A stretch of DNA of 64,000 nucleotides from Venturia oleaginea. Lineage: Eukaryota > Ascomycota > Dothideomycetes > Venturiales > Venturiaceae. Each line of letters starts with the position of its first letter. The first letter of the stretch is position 1. Both the position numbers and the translations under genes were made by a program. Positions 43,435 to 53,969 of this stretch are shown one piece after another. Under the pieces are notes generated by a model. That model worked only from the letters and a program-made list of their open reading frames with translations, had not been told where the DNA came from and searched no databases. Location of the stretch: NCBI GenBank assembly GCA_013176395.1, contig JABMLP010000041.1:1-64000 (forward strand), written 5' to 3'.

Positions 43435-43541
43435 CTAGCGGCTGATTCGTGTGTCATCAACCTCGTCTACCAACAATATCTTCTTGCTGATAAGGTTGGC
43501 CATCTCGAGATAACTAAAGTCCAGCCATTGCGTGGACGTAA
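43435..43541 (-). pseudogene. XPT1: Xanthine/guanine phosphoribosyltransferase (XPT1-like) fragment
   Basis: After an acceptor CTTAG the minus strand reads VTSTQWLDFSYLEMANLISK, KILLVDEVDDTR, then ISR and a TAG at 43435-43437. TQWLDF and the K-x-L-x-VDEVDDTR box, which binds the PRPP ribose phosphate, are hallmarks of fungal Xpt1-type purine salvage enzymes, in which a TTL motif would follow the arginine. Here the motif is lost and a stop intervenes. A preceding stretch ending at a GTAATTC donor (about 43590) may be the previous exon. The remaining domain parts are not found in the neighbourhood, so this is called a relic. Confidence 0.55.
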
Positions 43542-43620
43542 CTAAGCAGATGTGTCAGTGAAGAAATTTGACGAAGATGGGAAAAGAATTACCTTGGTCA
43601 CCAAAACAAGCGGCAAGACT

Positions 43621-43700
43621 TGATGAAATAAGGGCTGTGCAGGAAAGTATTCATTGAAGACTTAGAAACAGCTTGTGGAGGGAAGAAAAGATTGAATGGC
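43621..43700 (-). repeat. Intronic module shared with 17543-17632
   Basis: The minus strand contains CATTCAATCTTTTC, CAAGCTGTTTCT, CAATGAATACTT and CTTATTTCATCA in the same order and spacing as intron 2 of the acidic-protein gene. It follows a donor-like GTATGT at 43745, so it is intronic here too. Confidence 0.6.
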
Positions 43701-43745
43701 TTATCTTTCTAAGTGATGGCATAAAGCCTGACTACATACACATAC

Positions 43746-44420
43746 CTGTAGAAACTTCTAGAAGTGAATGTATGAGGTTATTGCAGATCCTCAGTGTGGG
43801 GTATATGAACTTCACATGATGCCAAAACATTCCTATCCCAAAATATTTCAACATCTCTTGATTGTCCGCACAAACCTTCATGCTGACAAGGAGCCGAGGA
43901 CGAGATGTTCTGGAGTCGATTAGCCATCCGTGAATGAGTTGGCGCCATTTCTTTTTGAGGGTCCTTCTCTTTGTAACCTTTGAACTCAGGCCAAATGGTT
44001 CCTGTCATCAATAGATAGACGAAGCAGACTGAAGTCTGAATTGATATATGTGGGCATGCCCATATATATACACGATTGAGGGGCTCGTATTCAAGCTAGT
44101 ACAAATGAGGTGAATGAAATGAGTTCATTTGACACCTGCGTGTATTCCATCCAAGTCATCGGCCTAGAAGAGCAGGCAATTAGAGCCTCCGTGCCATCTT
44201 AACTTGCCACCTGTCCTTCGATGTAGTTGCATGCCTGTTTCACCTTTGGAGGCGAGAGTTGCTCTTCGAGGATGTTGGCGTATGTCTGGTTGCGGACCTC
44301 ACTGGGAAACCTATTCCAGGAGATTCTCTGCGCATTCGGATGTCTGACTTTATCGAGACAACTTGGTGAAAGAGGGGATGGCAGGTGGCAGTTTAAGAAT
44401 GTTTTCGATTCGTCTCCGTT
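43746..44420 (-). pseudogene. Hypothetical gene split by a Cop-1 solo LTR
   Basis: An upstream exon (about 44420-44212, minus) reads SWNRFPSEVRNQTYANILEE, QLSPPKVKQACNYIEGQ up to a donor GTGGCA. A 47-nt intron with CTAAT and TTCTAG follows. The next exon is interrupted by the 132-bp LTR at 44003-44134. If the LTR and one CAGG copy are ignored, two frames remain open across the site: one gives MTWMEYTQEPFGLSSKVTKR and then KKKWRQLIHGWLIDSRTSRP, LLVSMKVCADNQEMLKYFGI up to a donor GTATGT at 43745; the other gives GTIWPEFKGYKEKDPQKEMA. The first looks more protein-like. The family is not recognised. Confidence 0.4.
44003..44134 (-). mobile_element. Solo LTR of the Cop-1 family
   Basis: 132 bp matching the Cop-1 LTR (GAAGCAGACTGAAGTCTGAA, GGCATGCCCATATATATACA, GAAATGAGTTCATTTGACA) with several differences and a longer TGTCATCAATAG start. 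CCTG occurs at both outer edges, partly overlapping the LTR end, so a 4-5 bp target duplication is possible but not clear. It marks an older insertion followed by LTR-LTR recombination. Confidence 0.9.
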
Positions 44421-44748
44421 AATCACGTGACAATTACTTCCTGATTGGGTAAGAAATATATCGAGATTGCAGCGCATCAGTCTGTAATTTATCAATCTTT
44501 GCTTAGTTTCTGTCGAACTTTTGATGGTTATGAGGCTGTCGAATTACTGTTTTCGCAATATAATGGACAGGTTCATGTTACGCTTCGAGGCCTTTCCATC
44601 ACGCTTATTTACACTCAACACTGCCAACCTATCTTGAGTGACGTATCAAAGCTGATGTGCTTGCTGTGAACAATTGGAGCAACCAATTGATACTTTTATC
44701 CTTCAATCCAACAACGTGTACGACATTGCATCAATATCACAAAGTCCC

Positions 44749-44823
44749 TTTGATTCACAATATCCCTTTAATTCACAATATCCCTTTAATTCACAATATC
44801 CCTTTGATTCACACTATCTCTTT
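44749..44823 (+). repeat. Minisatellite, ~18-bp unit, four to five copies
   Basis: TTCACAATATCCCTTTRA is repeated in tandem. In one frame it would encode a PF(D/N)SQY repeat; no start codon precedes it. Confidence 0.85.
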
Positions 44824-45017
44824 GATCGATTCACATCCTCTCAGTATAAGAACAATAGGAAATAATCAAGGAACATGTCTTCCCCTTTCAATCACCCGTA
44901 CGCCTTTGCAGTATACCTCGCAAACATTTCTGCCGGAAAACAACTCACATTCTCTAGGATCCCCCAAGCAGCCCAATCCCAAACGACTTAGGGGACTACC
45001 CAATGTGCCACTAACCC

Positions 45018-45362
45018 ATGATACACCTTAACGGATCTTCACCAAATCCACGGTCAGAGTACCCAGTTCCCATGTCGTGCAATCTCCACAATGTCGGCGA
45101 GAGTTGCAGCTCTGCTTGGTTGATGAACGGTGACTTCTGTCCCTTGTGCGAGGCTGACAAGGCGAAGGTGGTAGCCGAAAAGGAGGTAATCAAGAAAGCG
45201 AGAATTGAAGCAGAGGAAGCAGAGAAGGAGGCAACTACCGAGGCGGTCAAGTCAAAGGAGAAAGATGTTGAGCCCGCTTCTCAGTCTGTAGAAGGCCCAT
45301 ACGATCACGAGTCTACTACTAAAGGCACCCTATCTTCATCCATTAGTTCAGCTCAGAGCTGA
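45018..45362 (+). CDS. Small cysteine-containing hypothetical protein (114 aa)
   Basis: ATG 45018 to TGA 45360. Residues ~20-45 contain C-N-L-H and later SC-SSAW...FCPLC (CNLHNVGESCSSAWLMNGDF), a Cys/His arrangement that could bind one zinc. This is followed by a charged helix (EADKAKVVAEKEVIKKARIE, AEEAEKEATTEAVKSKEKDV) and a Ser/Thr-rich tail. Proteins with a short Cys/His head and a long helix are frequent in these fungi, but none with a known role is recognised. The start could lie in an upstream exon, since open sequence with similar composition precedes it. Cop-2 inserted about 100 bp downstream of its stop. Confidence 0.45.
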   Translation: MIHLNGSSPNPRSEYPVPMSCNLHNVGESCSSAWLMNGDFCPLCEADKAKVVAEKEVIKKARIEAEEAEKEATTEAVKSKEKDVEPASQSVEGPYDHESTTKGTLSSSISSAQS

Positions 45363-45466
45363 TTCTAGTAGAAGACATTAAACCACTCAAACGCGTCAAT
45401 TCGGTTTACCTTCGATTCTCAAAGCTCCTTAGGAAGTAGAAATGATCATTGGAGGGTTGGACATAC

Positions 45467-45673
45467 TATCTGAAGTTGGAACAACACCAAATGTGAGAGG
45501 TAAACTGAGGTAAGATATCGATTCAATGGGTGACTGCATGCCCTCAAACCGAGTGGAAAATGAGGGCTATATATACACTATTGAAAGTACTGAAATAGGT
45601 TCTGATGGCTCGGTCGGTCTTGAGGCCGCCGGAGATATCACCATATTGCACCATATTACACCATATTGCAACA
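45467..45673 (-). repeat. Cop-2 LTR (3' LTR)
   Basis: 207 bp; on the sense strand it starts TGTTGCAATATGGTG, where a CAATATGGTG-type sequence is repeated three times, and ends CAACTTCAGATA. GGGTG on the inner side (GAGAGGGTG) is the purine tract. Confidence 0.93.
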
Positions 45674-45924
45674 CACCCTCTCAGGAAGGAAATGATGACT
45701 TCCTGTACAAAGAAAGTGCCAAGCCTGGTGATACAACCCAATATGGAGTAGTAATCCGAGCCAAAGAAACCAATGAAATGTAGTGAAAAGAGCGTGATTA
45801 CACAGTAGCTGACTTTAGGTAAATCCTTTATCACTGATAGTCGTTTAAGAGCATGAAAGAGAGTAGTACATTCGCCTAAAACTGCTAGTACACTGAGAGA
45901 GAAAATGGAGGTCCTGTTAGGATT

Positions 45925-48900
45925 TCAGGAGGTTCCAGAGACGTCCTGCGGCGATCCAAGTGCGGTGATGGGAGCCTCAAAGTTGACCATGCGGAGTAGA
46001 GTGATGAAGTGTGAATGTGCTTGTGGTGTAAGAAGCTTTGTGAGGCCATCAGCTGGCATTGCATTCGTAGGAGTCCACTCAATGTTGATGTTTCCAAGAG
46101 AGACTTGTTCCTTCAGCCAACTGCGATGAATATCAACGTGGCGGAGACGGGTTTGCAGTTTAGGAGAGTCATCCATCATAAGACGTATAGTATAGTCTGT
46201 CTATTGTCGCAAAAAATGGTCGCCTTGCTCTGGTGTAAGTTGCAGTGGATGGACTCGAAAAATCGCTTCCACCACATCATCTCCCGTGCAGCGGCGGAGA
46301 GGGCTAGTAATTCAGCCTCTGTGGAGCTCGTGGTGACAGTCTTTTGCTTGGTAGCACGGCAGTCAATAAGTCCTCCAAACAGAAAGAATGTGAAGCCTTC
46401 AGAAGATCGCCTGGAGTCAAGATCGTCCGCAAAACTGGCGTCAGAGGAGCAAAGAAAGTAGTTAGAGGAGTCTGCATCGCCCCTATACTCATAGCCGTAG
46501 AACCGAGTGGTCCAGAGGTACCGAATACACTGATTGGCTGCATCAATGTGATCTTTACTGGGATTCTGTAGGTGTTCAGAGAGGACGGAATGAGCTTTGG
46601 CTACATCTGCACGAGTGATGTATGAAGCAAAACCAATGGAACCAACCTTCATCTGGTAGCTTAAGACGTCAGAATGAGAGGCTTGGGCTGAATTCTTAGG
46701 CAGATCTCGCACAGGCATTGGTGACCAAGTTTGGCGTGAGTTGTCCAGACCAAAACGGGTTGCGATCTTCTCAATGTATGCATCTTGAACGAGACCAATT
46801 GAGCGATTGTCTCTATTCCTGATGATGCGAATACCGAGGAAGTATTGAGGTTCTCCAAGTCGTTTAATGTCGTATTCTGAAGCCAAAAACGTCTCGAACT
46901 GTTCGATAAGATGCATCTGAGAGGGAGGGCAGGCGGTGATAATATCGTCCACAAAGAATAGAACAATGAGGCTTCCTTTGGTGAATAAACAGTCGATGCC
47001 AGGGACAGGTTTGAGACCGAATTTGAGGAGTGATCGAGTGAAGTGTTGTTGCCAAAGGTAAGGTGATTGCTTCAGACCATACAACGCTCTGCGGAGACGT
47101 ATGTAACCACCAGGAGGTCCAGGGAAGCCATCCGGGTATGTGATGTACACAAGATCTCCCAGCAATGCATTGATGAAGGCGTTGATGATGTCAGATTGTC
47201 GCATTTCAAGCCCAAAGTAGGCTATGATGGCGATCAATGCACGAAATACGCGAGAAGCCAAAGTGGTGGCAGAGGTCTCGGCAAAGGTGGTCTGAAGGTC
47301 ACCACGTACAACCAAACGTGCTTTGTATGACAACAAGAAGCCATCAGAATCTTGCTTGTATGTCCATACCCACATAGTTGGAATAGCTTTGTGACCCTTA
47401 GGCAAAGACTCAACTGGTTCAAAAGTCCCTTGGCCAACAATTCGAGTGTGCTCCTTCTGGGTTGCTTCGATAAAACCTTGGCGATGAGGGTGTTTGAGCA
47501 TAGCATTCCAGTGCTTCGGAGGTGGAGGTAGTGAACTGACAAGCACCTTCTTCTGTTTAGAGGCAAAGGAGAGGGCTTGATTCAGTCCCAAAGTGACGCC
47601 AGAGAGATTCTCTGTCGTGGTAAGAAACCCAAGGTGACGCTGCTTTCTGACACGCTTGGTGGTTAGAACCTCGTCGCTCAAAATGGTGCGCTCAGGGCCG
47701 TACTCCATTGTGTATGAAGAACCTGAGGGACCAGCGATGACGGTAGGAGAAGCAGGTGTTGAACACTCAGATGGTGGATGATTTGGTGAGTTGGCCTCAT
47801 CTGAGGCTGAGGGAGTTAGCGAGTTAGACGCACCCTCACCCTCTGAGGTAATAGACGGTGTCGGAGATGGTGATGGAAGTTCACCTAGCATTGGAAGAGA
47901 TTGAGGAGGTTTTAAGGTTTGCTGTTGCTCAGGTACCTCAGAATCCAATGCTGATGTGTCTTCCGGTGTGTACATCGGTGTGGATGGTTCGCCAATGTCC
48001 AAATGCATGCTGGTAAGGCTGGGAAGAGGGGTTTGTACTTCGACGTAGTCAGTCACCCTCTCAGAAACACTGAGAACATCAATATCGTGATGTTTGTAGA
48101 GGCGTTTCTGGTCGAATTTGACGTCCCTGGTGCGAATGACCCTATGCTGAGAAGGAATCCAAATCCGGTAAATGCCTGTAGAGTCATAGCCCACATAGTA
48201 GCCAATGAATGCACGACGCTCCATCTTCTGAAGGCGACGAGACTTTGGAATGTTCTTGTCCAAACAATAGGCTACACTGCCGATTTTGACGAGGTGACGA
48301 CCATCAGGCTTGCGTTTGAACACCATCTCAAATGGAGTCTTCCAGCCAAGTTCAGCTGTCGGAGTGCGATTGAGGAGAGTTGTGGCGTGTGTCATTGTCG
48401 ATGGCCACATATTGGTGGGTAAGCCGGCAGTCTCAATCGGACATCGAGATACCGTGGTAATTGACCTTCCAGCACGCTCGGCCTTTCCGTTCTGAGCCTG
48501 AGTATCTGGTGCAGATGGCTCTCGAATAATACCTCGAATTCGTAGCTCGTGGTCGAAGGCGTCGTCCTTAAAATCATCGGTCTGTACATACTTCACTTTG
48601 AAGCCCCAGTTCAGTTCGATGATATTCAAATGTTCCACCAGAACCTCGCGATAGGATGACATCTTCGAATGAGAAGCAGGAAGATTGAACCTCATCAAGG
48701 TACACAGAGTGTGTGAGGTATACCAGTCATTGTTGTAACCCTCATCATGATGAATCCAGTCAAAGGCGATCCGCTCAAAAGGTTCGGTAACTGGTGCACT
48801 GCGCTCCGGATATCGTGAGACTTGGCGTGTCATTTTCGATAATGCACAGCACTCACAATCGGTGATGCACTGAGGTGCGGTTGATGCGTCAGTGAGGAGG

Positions 48901-50642
48901 ATGCCAGTGACGTTATCAGTAAGGTGCTTCAAAGTATCCTTGTTGATATGGCCATAAATCTCATGAAGATCCTTACCATCAGCAATCAGGACTGGCTTCT
49001 GGCGTGCAGACTTGCGCACTTTTGTCGCAAATGAAGCTGGAGGAGCGGTTAAACTGCCATGTGGTGGTCTAACTGGAGGAGTATCTGGAGGGGACATAGA
49101 TCCCACCCTCTCAGATGTTGGAATGTCTGGATTTTGAGCCACCACAAACATGGAGCCTTCACGTCTGAAAAGAATGACGACTTGGCCCTGTGCATTGGCG
49201 ATTGTACCAGTAGAGAAGTCTACCAAGAAGCCTTTGTCAAGAATTTTAGCCAAACTCAGGACGTTGGTGGCGTAATCGGGACTGAAGAGAACTCCCTCAA
49301 GATGAGCAGAGCCTTGGCCAGTGGGAGTCTCTACTGAGAAAGAGACCTTGCCCCGGGCAACGATTGCTGTTGATCCAGTGCCAGACATCACTGCTTCGCC
49401 ATTTGTGGCTACAGAGGTCTGTGAAAAGATCGATGCGTTATTTGTTGTGTGATCAGAGGAACCACTATCAAGAAACCACTTGTTCTGATAGCTGGTTGGC
49501 GTTTCTGTCACAAAAGAGACGGCAGAAGATGGAAAGGCTTTCGGCTGGGTAACCCTCGTCGTGAGTGAAATTGCAGGAGTGTTTGTTGACTTCTTGCTTC
49601 CTTGATCTCCAGACGTGGACTCAGAGCGCTGACGAGAAGCCCACTGTTCCATATGCTTCCTTAGATTGACTGACGGCGTCTTCAATGCAGTAGCAACTTT
49701 GGCTGCAATGTCGACATCTTCCTTCCATCCTGGTTTGCGAATTTCTGCGTGCAAGTATGGACAATTCTTGTACCACTCCCTTGCCCCACAGACACACACA
49801 GATGGGTGCTTTGACTGACTGCCTGGTAGCGATGGTTGCTTCCCGTTGAGCGTGGCTGTCTGAAAGGAGGTGTGAGCTGATCCTTTCCAGTAGGATTTGA
49901 TGGAGCGCTCAGCGTTAAACTCCTCGATAAGAAGTTGAATGGTGGTTGGTGGAGCCCCCTTCACCACGGCCTTGGTGATGGAAAGATGTTGAGAAGCAGC
50001 CCAGCTGGCGTCGTAAGAATGTACAGCTTCAAGGAAGGCATACAACGGCCTCTCTCCTGTCACCTCAGGTAACTCCACCCTCTTAGCATCGCGATATGCT
50101 TTGTCCCACTTCATCAACCAAGCCTCAATTGCGCTGCCCTTGGGGCCCTTGCAAACTGCTTGATATTCACGAAGAATCTCAAACTCCCTCGCTCTCGATG
50201 TCGGTGCTATCATGTCCTTCAAAGCCTTAAACATCTGATAGGCTGTAGAACAATCTGTTAGCAGTCCAGCGTAGTCTGCGGAGATTGATTCTTCAATAGA
50301 AACCATGCCAGCTTCAATTTTTGAATCGGTTCGAGCCCAGAGCTTCCACTTGTCCCTGTACTCGTCCTGTAACATCTTATACAGCACCCGATCCTCTGAG
50401 GAGAGATCTGCTATACTGATATCCATCTCCATACCGCTAGCTCTGCTTGTTGCATCGTAGGGTACTGGAGGTTGAGGTTCAGAGGGAAGGATGGGTTCTG
50501 AAGATAATGCTGGATTGGCATACTTCCAGATACCAGCACGGGAGAAATTGGCTTTATGTCGAGCAAACCAGTCATCCCAGTCTCTTGCAGATGCTAAGAT
50601 AACTTCAGAGGACTTGATTACTCTTGTGGATGATGCAGGCAT
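45925..50642 (-). pseudogene. Cop-2 Gag-Pol polyprotein with a frameshift in RNase H
   Basis: The likely start is ATG 50642 (MPASSTRVIKSSEVILASAR), not the open frame above it. Domains: Gag (DWDDWFARHKANF...), a Cys-rich motif CVCGAREWYKNCPYLH, protease WFLDSGSSDH, an HHCC pre-integrase region, integrase (FDWIHHDEG, VQTDDFKDD, PDTQAQNGKAERAG), reverse transcriptase (WVWTYKQDSDGFLLSYKARL) with FVDD in place of YVDD, and RNase H (SSDASFADD, TEAELLALSA). The frame ends at 46176 after CDNRQTI; the expected continuation (LMMDDSPKLQTRLRHVDIHR...ADGLTKLL) is in another frame down to 45925. At about 46185-46195 ACTAT is duplicated in tandem, a 5-bp insertion that accounts for the shift. Confidence 0.92.
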
Positions 50643-50862
50643 TGTGTAGGAGGGTCTACAGCAATGGGGGTTGAAAAGATAGATAAATGGTATTGATCGT
50701 TGACTTCCCTTGGAGGAGACGGCGGGGCAGAATACCTGTAAACCACGAAAAGAACACGAAAGTGGTAAAGACGTTGAGGTGCTAGACCTGAAGGGGAGTA
50801 ACAAACAAAGGCGGTAAGTCAGAAGTGGTTTAGTTCGAATAATCTGGGGACCCTAAGCGATA

Positions 50863-50876
50863 GCCGGGCTCATAAC
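50863..50876 (-). promoter_or_regulatory. Cop-2 primer-binding site (initiator-tRNA anticodon region)
   Basis: GTTATGAGCCCGGC on the minus strand abuts the 5' LTR; its complement is again the CAT anticodon stem-loop of initiator tRNA-Met, as in Cop-1. Confidence 0.75.
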
Positions 50877-51083
50877 TATCTGAAGTTGGAACAACACCAA
50901 ATGTGAGAGGTAAACTGAGGTAAGATATCGATTCAATGAGTGACTGCATGCCCTCAAACCGAGTGGAAAATGAGGGCTATATATACACTATTGAAAGTAC
51001 TGAAATAGGTTCTGATGGCTCGGTCGGTCTTGAGGCCGCCGGAGATATCACCATATTGCACCATATTACACCATATTGCAACA
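50877..51083 (-). repeat. Cop-2 LTR (5' LTR)
   Basis: 207 bp, one A/G difference from 45467-45673 (CAATGAGTG versus CAATGGGTG). Confidence 0.93.
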
Positions 51084-51088
51084 CATAC

Positions 51089-51387
51089 CTCAGGGCGTGA
51101 TTAAGGTGACGTTCGCATGGCAGGATTCGAAGGTTCTTCATTGATATCTCTGATCATGTTTCATTTGGGCTGCGTTATGAGTACTGGATATGAAATAACA
51201 CAAAAGTGATTGATGAAGTACAGATATCACTGTATAGGTTCGTAGTCACGGCGATAATTTGACTACAAAATCTGGCGTTCAACATAGTTCTCAATCTTGG
51301 CTTTGCACCAAAATATAATCCCTTTCTCATAAAATCAGCAACTACAATATCGAATGAATGGTGTTTAGTAAGTGCACAGTTCCTTTA
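51089..51387. other. Spacer between Cop-2 and the nested DNA transposons
   Basis: About 300 bp with no coding signal or repeat noticed. Confidence 0.5.
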
Positions 51388-51471
51388 ACGTGTTTCACCA
51401 TTCACTTGGCCACCCCACTCACTTGGCCACCCAACCAAAAAGTCTAATCCCTTCGTACAATTATCGCGATA

Positions 51472-52322
51472 ATGTCAACACCAACACCCGGATCGGCTTG
51501 CAAAGAGGCTAGATTGCTTCTTGCGAAGCAGAGCTTTCAAACGAATCCAAATTTAAGTCAACGTCAAATCTCAGCGTCGTACGATATTCCTCGATCTACA
51601 CTTCAGTCTCGTCTTCAAGGTGGTAAACCACGAAGCGAATCTAACCACCAAAAGACAAAGTTACAAATACATGAAGAGCAGGCTCTGGTTCAGTGGATCC
51701 TAGACCTTGATCGACGAGGATTTCCGCCCCAAATTATCGACGTACGACGAATGGCAAACGCTTTACTCGAAAAACGCGGTAGGAATCCTCCACCGTCATT
51801 AGTCGGGAAGAACTGGGTATCCCGCTTCATCAACGCTCAGCCGGAGCTTTGTACGAAGTGGAATCGTAAATTCCATTCACAGCGTGCAAAATGCGAAGAT
51901 CCAGCGAGAATCAACGCGTGGTTTCAGCGTGTTGAAGAGACGCCCTCACCACCAGGTACACCCCATGGAGTAGCGCCACAGTGGACGTCAGAAACTCCTC
52001 GTACGATAGCTCAGCTTGAGCAGCAGGCTCAGCTCGTCCGAAATCTTCTTCATCGCCAATCTCAGAGCCCAAGTAGTCAAGCAATTGGTCAACTCATCAA
52101 AGGATGTCAAGTCGCAATGAATTCAGCAGTAATACTTGCAGAAGATAATAGGAAGCTTCGTACAGAGAACCAACGACGAAAACAGAATCAACAGTATCGT
52201 AGACGATATATTGCATATGGAGGCGTTTTACAAGCTCAACAGGGTCAGTTCTTGGTCGAGGGATGCGAAAATAGCTCTAGAGATAGTGTTCAAGATCAGG
52301 AAGTCGTCGTACGACAGCGAGC
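51472..52322 (+). pseudogene. Fot1-like A transposase, DDE domain deleted in frame, disrupted by solo LTR X
   Basis: ATG 51472. Residues ~5-50 are a psq-type HTH (LSQRQISASYDIPRSTLQSR), residues ~65-150 a CENP-B-type HTH (EEQALVQWILDLDRRGFPPQ, WVSRFINAQPELCTKWNRKF). After NAWFQRVEE the sequence jumps to a Pro-rich linker and the C-terminal helix (TIAQLEQQAQLVRNLLHRQS, ILAEDNRKLRTENQRRKQNQ); the whole DDE catalytic domain (about 200 residues) is missing without loss of frame. The frame is broken at QRA by the LTR at 52323. Beyond it, 57279-57342 continues in the same phase as LPTCSGCGIQGHKIDRCPNT, a CCHC knuckle and stop. Before the LTR insertion the gene encoded a 304-residue DNA-binding protein without catalytic domain. 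Confidence 0.85.
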
Positions 52323-52564
52323 TGTTAGATGATACAGCCGCTGTTGGATGATACCACAATTTCAGTTAGCCGCAAAGTGGATATCGGTGGCATACAGCCG
52401 TCGGAATCATGTACCCGTCTTTTGATTTCAAAGCAATCACATCTGTATAACTATCGCTCGATCACCGGTTCATTTTGAACCTCATGCAATCCTAAGGGGA
52501 TGTTCGAGAACTCTATGCAATATGCAAATATGGAGATTTTAAGCGCGGCCGTTCAAAACGCATA

Positions 52565-53700
52565 ACGTAATTCACTAGCGAGCGGGCCACACCACCGAGC
52601 GGGCTACCGAATCGATCATTTCATCTTTGCAAGCCTCTACACCACCACCTCATCCACCTCATGCCTTCTAAAGCCCAGCAAGAAGGCCGATTACTTCTTG
52701 CTCTTCAAGCCTATCAAAAAGGCCAAATCACAACTATTTGCCAAGCTGCATTAGCTTATAATGTACCATACAGTACCCTCAAATATCGCCTCTCTGGACG
52801 CGTTGCACGCGTCGAAACGCGCGCAAACAGCCACAAACTTACTCCCACAGAGGAAGAAGTCTTAACTCAATGGATTATCTCAATGGATAATCGAGGCTAT
52901 CCTGCTCGAGTCTGTGCAGTACAGAATGCGGCGAAATTACTGCTTCAACAACGCGTCGGTCCCTCAGCCTCAATCGGTATCAACTGGTCTGCCAGGTTCA
53001 TCAAGCGACAGCCTACCCTGCAATCGAGATTCAATCGCAAGTACGATTATCAGCGTGCTCAATGCGAAGATCCAGAGCTTATCGGAGCCTGGTTTCGGCT
53101 TGTGAGTAATACAATTCAGAAATACGGCATTCAAGAGGAGGATATCTATAACTTCGATGAGACTGGCTTTGCAATGGGTATTGCAAGCACATCACGCGTC
53201 CTTACTACCTCAGATCGACGGGGCAAGCCACCTCAATTACAGCCAGGCGATCGGGAGTGGGTTACAGCAATTGAAGCGACTGTTGGCAGATGAGAATGAG
53301 AAATTGAGAGCAGCGAATGAGAGGCAAAAGAGGAAGAGAGCAGTCAAAAAAAAGCAGATCTCAAAGAAAATAACACTTACAGTTGCAGAGGCACAAGGCC
53401 TGATGGAGAATACTGTACAGCAGCCTATACAGGCAAGTGTTGCTCCTATACAGCAAACAGTTGTTGCAACAGCCTCGTCATCAAGTAGTGCAAGTCAAGG
53501 GAATTGCTTTGGTTTACCTAGTTGTTTTGTATGTAAGGGCTTTGACCATGCTGCGAGCGATTGCCCTAAATATCGATAATCTTCTGTATAATAGATAGTC
53601 TTGATTAATAAAGGCGTTGTGGTGGTGTAAGCTTGCAAAGATGAGATGATCGATTCGGTGGCCCGCTCGGTGGTGTGGCCCGCTCGCTAGTGAATTACGT
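52565..53700 (+). mobile_element. Fot1/pogo-like transposon B (innermost layer)
   Basis: About 70-bp inverted repeats (ACGTAATTCACTAGCGAGCG...) with two mismatches, 1,136 bp in all, bounded by TA on each side (52563-52564, 53701-53702). It sits only 69 bp inside the left end of the Harbinger element. It shares the ACGT terminus with element A but otherwise has its own inverted repeat. Confidence 0.93.
52661..53579 (+). pseudogene. Fot1-like B transposase, internally deleted
   Basis: ATG 52661. HTH_psq (ICQAALAYNVPYSTLKYRLS), CENP-B HTH (EEEVLTQWIISMDNRGYPAR, WSARFIKRQPTLQSRFNRKY) and the first catalytic aspartate in IYNFDETGFAMGIASTSRVL are present, up to GDREWVTAIE. There the central DDE part is deleted and the frame is lost (TGA at 53291). 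The C-terminus continues in another frame (LKRLLADENEKLRAANERQK) to a CCHC knuckle CFVCKGFDHAASDC and the stop at 53579. The deletion joins at about 53262-53290. The product cannot transpose by itself; it could still bind DNA. Confidence 0.88.
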
Positions 53701-53969
53701 TATTGGCCGCGCATATTCTTTAACGTGTTCAAAAGCGCAATATGCAGCTAGAATATGTAGAATTAAATAGACCAATTGATACCCTGTATATTACGGCGGT
53801 GAGCGTAGATAGTTAGCTTCTTAGTGTCGTACTTGTGGCGTCAACCTGGTAAAATCTGATGAGTTAGTAGCTATCACTACTACCACTAATATCGTTACTT
53901 TTGAGATACTACATACGTTGCATTATACAATGACCCGCCGTTCTAGAGATCGCAAATCAACTGTACCCT

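Larger units (their letters stand above)
45467..51083 (-). mobile_element. Cop-2, Ty1/copia LTR retrotransposon with target duplication
   Basis: 5,617 bp in minus orientation. The 207-bp LTRs differ at one visible position. CATAC (45462-45466 and 51084-51088) is a 5-bp target-site duplication. Primer site, purine tract and polyprotein are present. One frameshift in RNase H makes this copy non-autonomous despite its youth. Confidence 0.95.

Noticed and set aside
44657..44865. Short coding genes over the 18-bp minisatellite
   Set aside because: The frames exist because the unit length is a multiple of three; none has an ATG start.
50643..50804. Extension of the Cop-2 polyprotein by 54 codons
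   Set aside because: No ATG is present in that part and it overlaps the leader; the first ATG in frame is at 50642.
53157..53291. Independent small gene overlapping the Fot1-like B transposase
   Set aside because: It is the C-terminal frame of the same transposase, displaced by the internal deletion.
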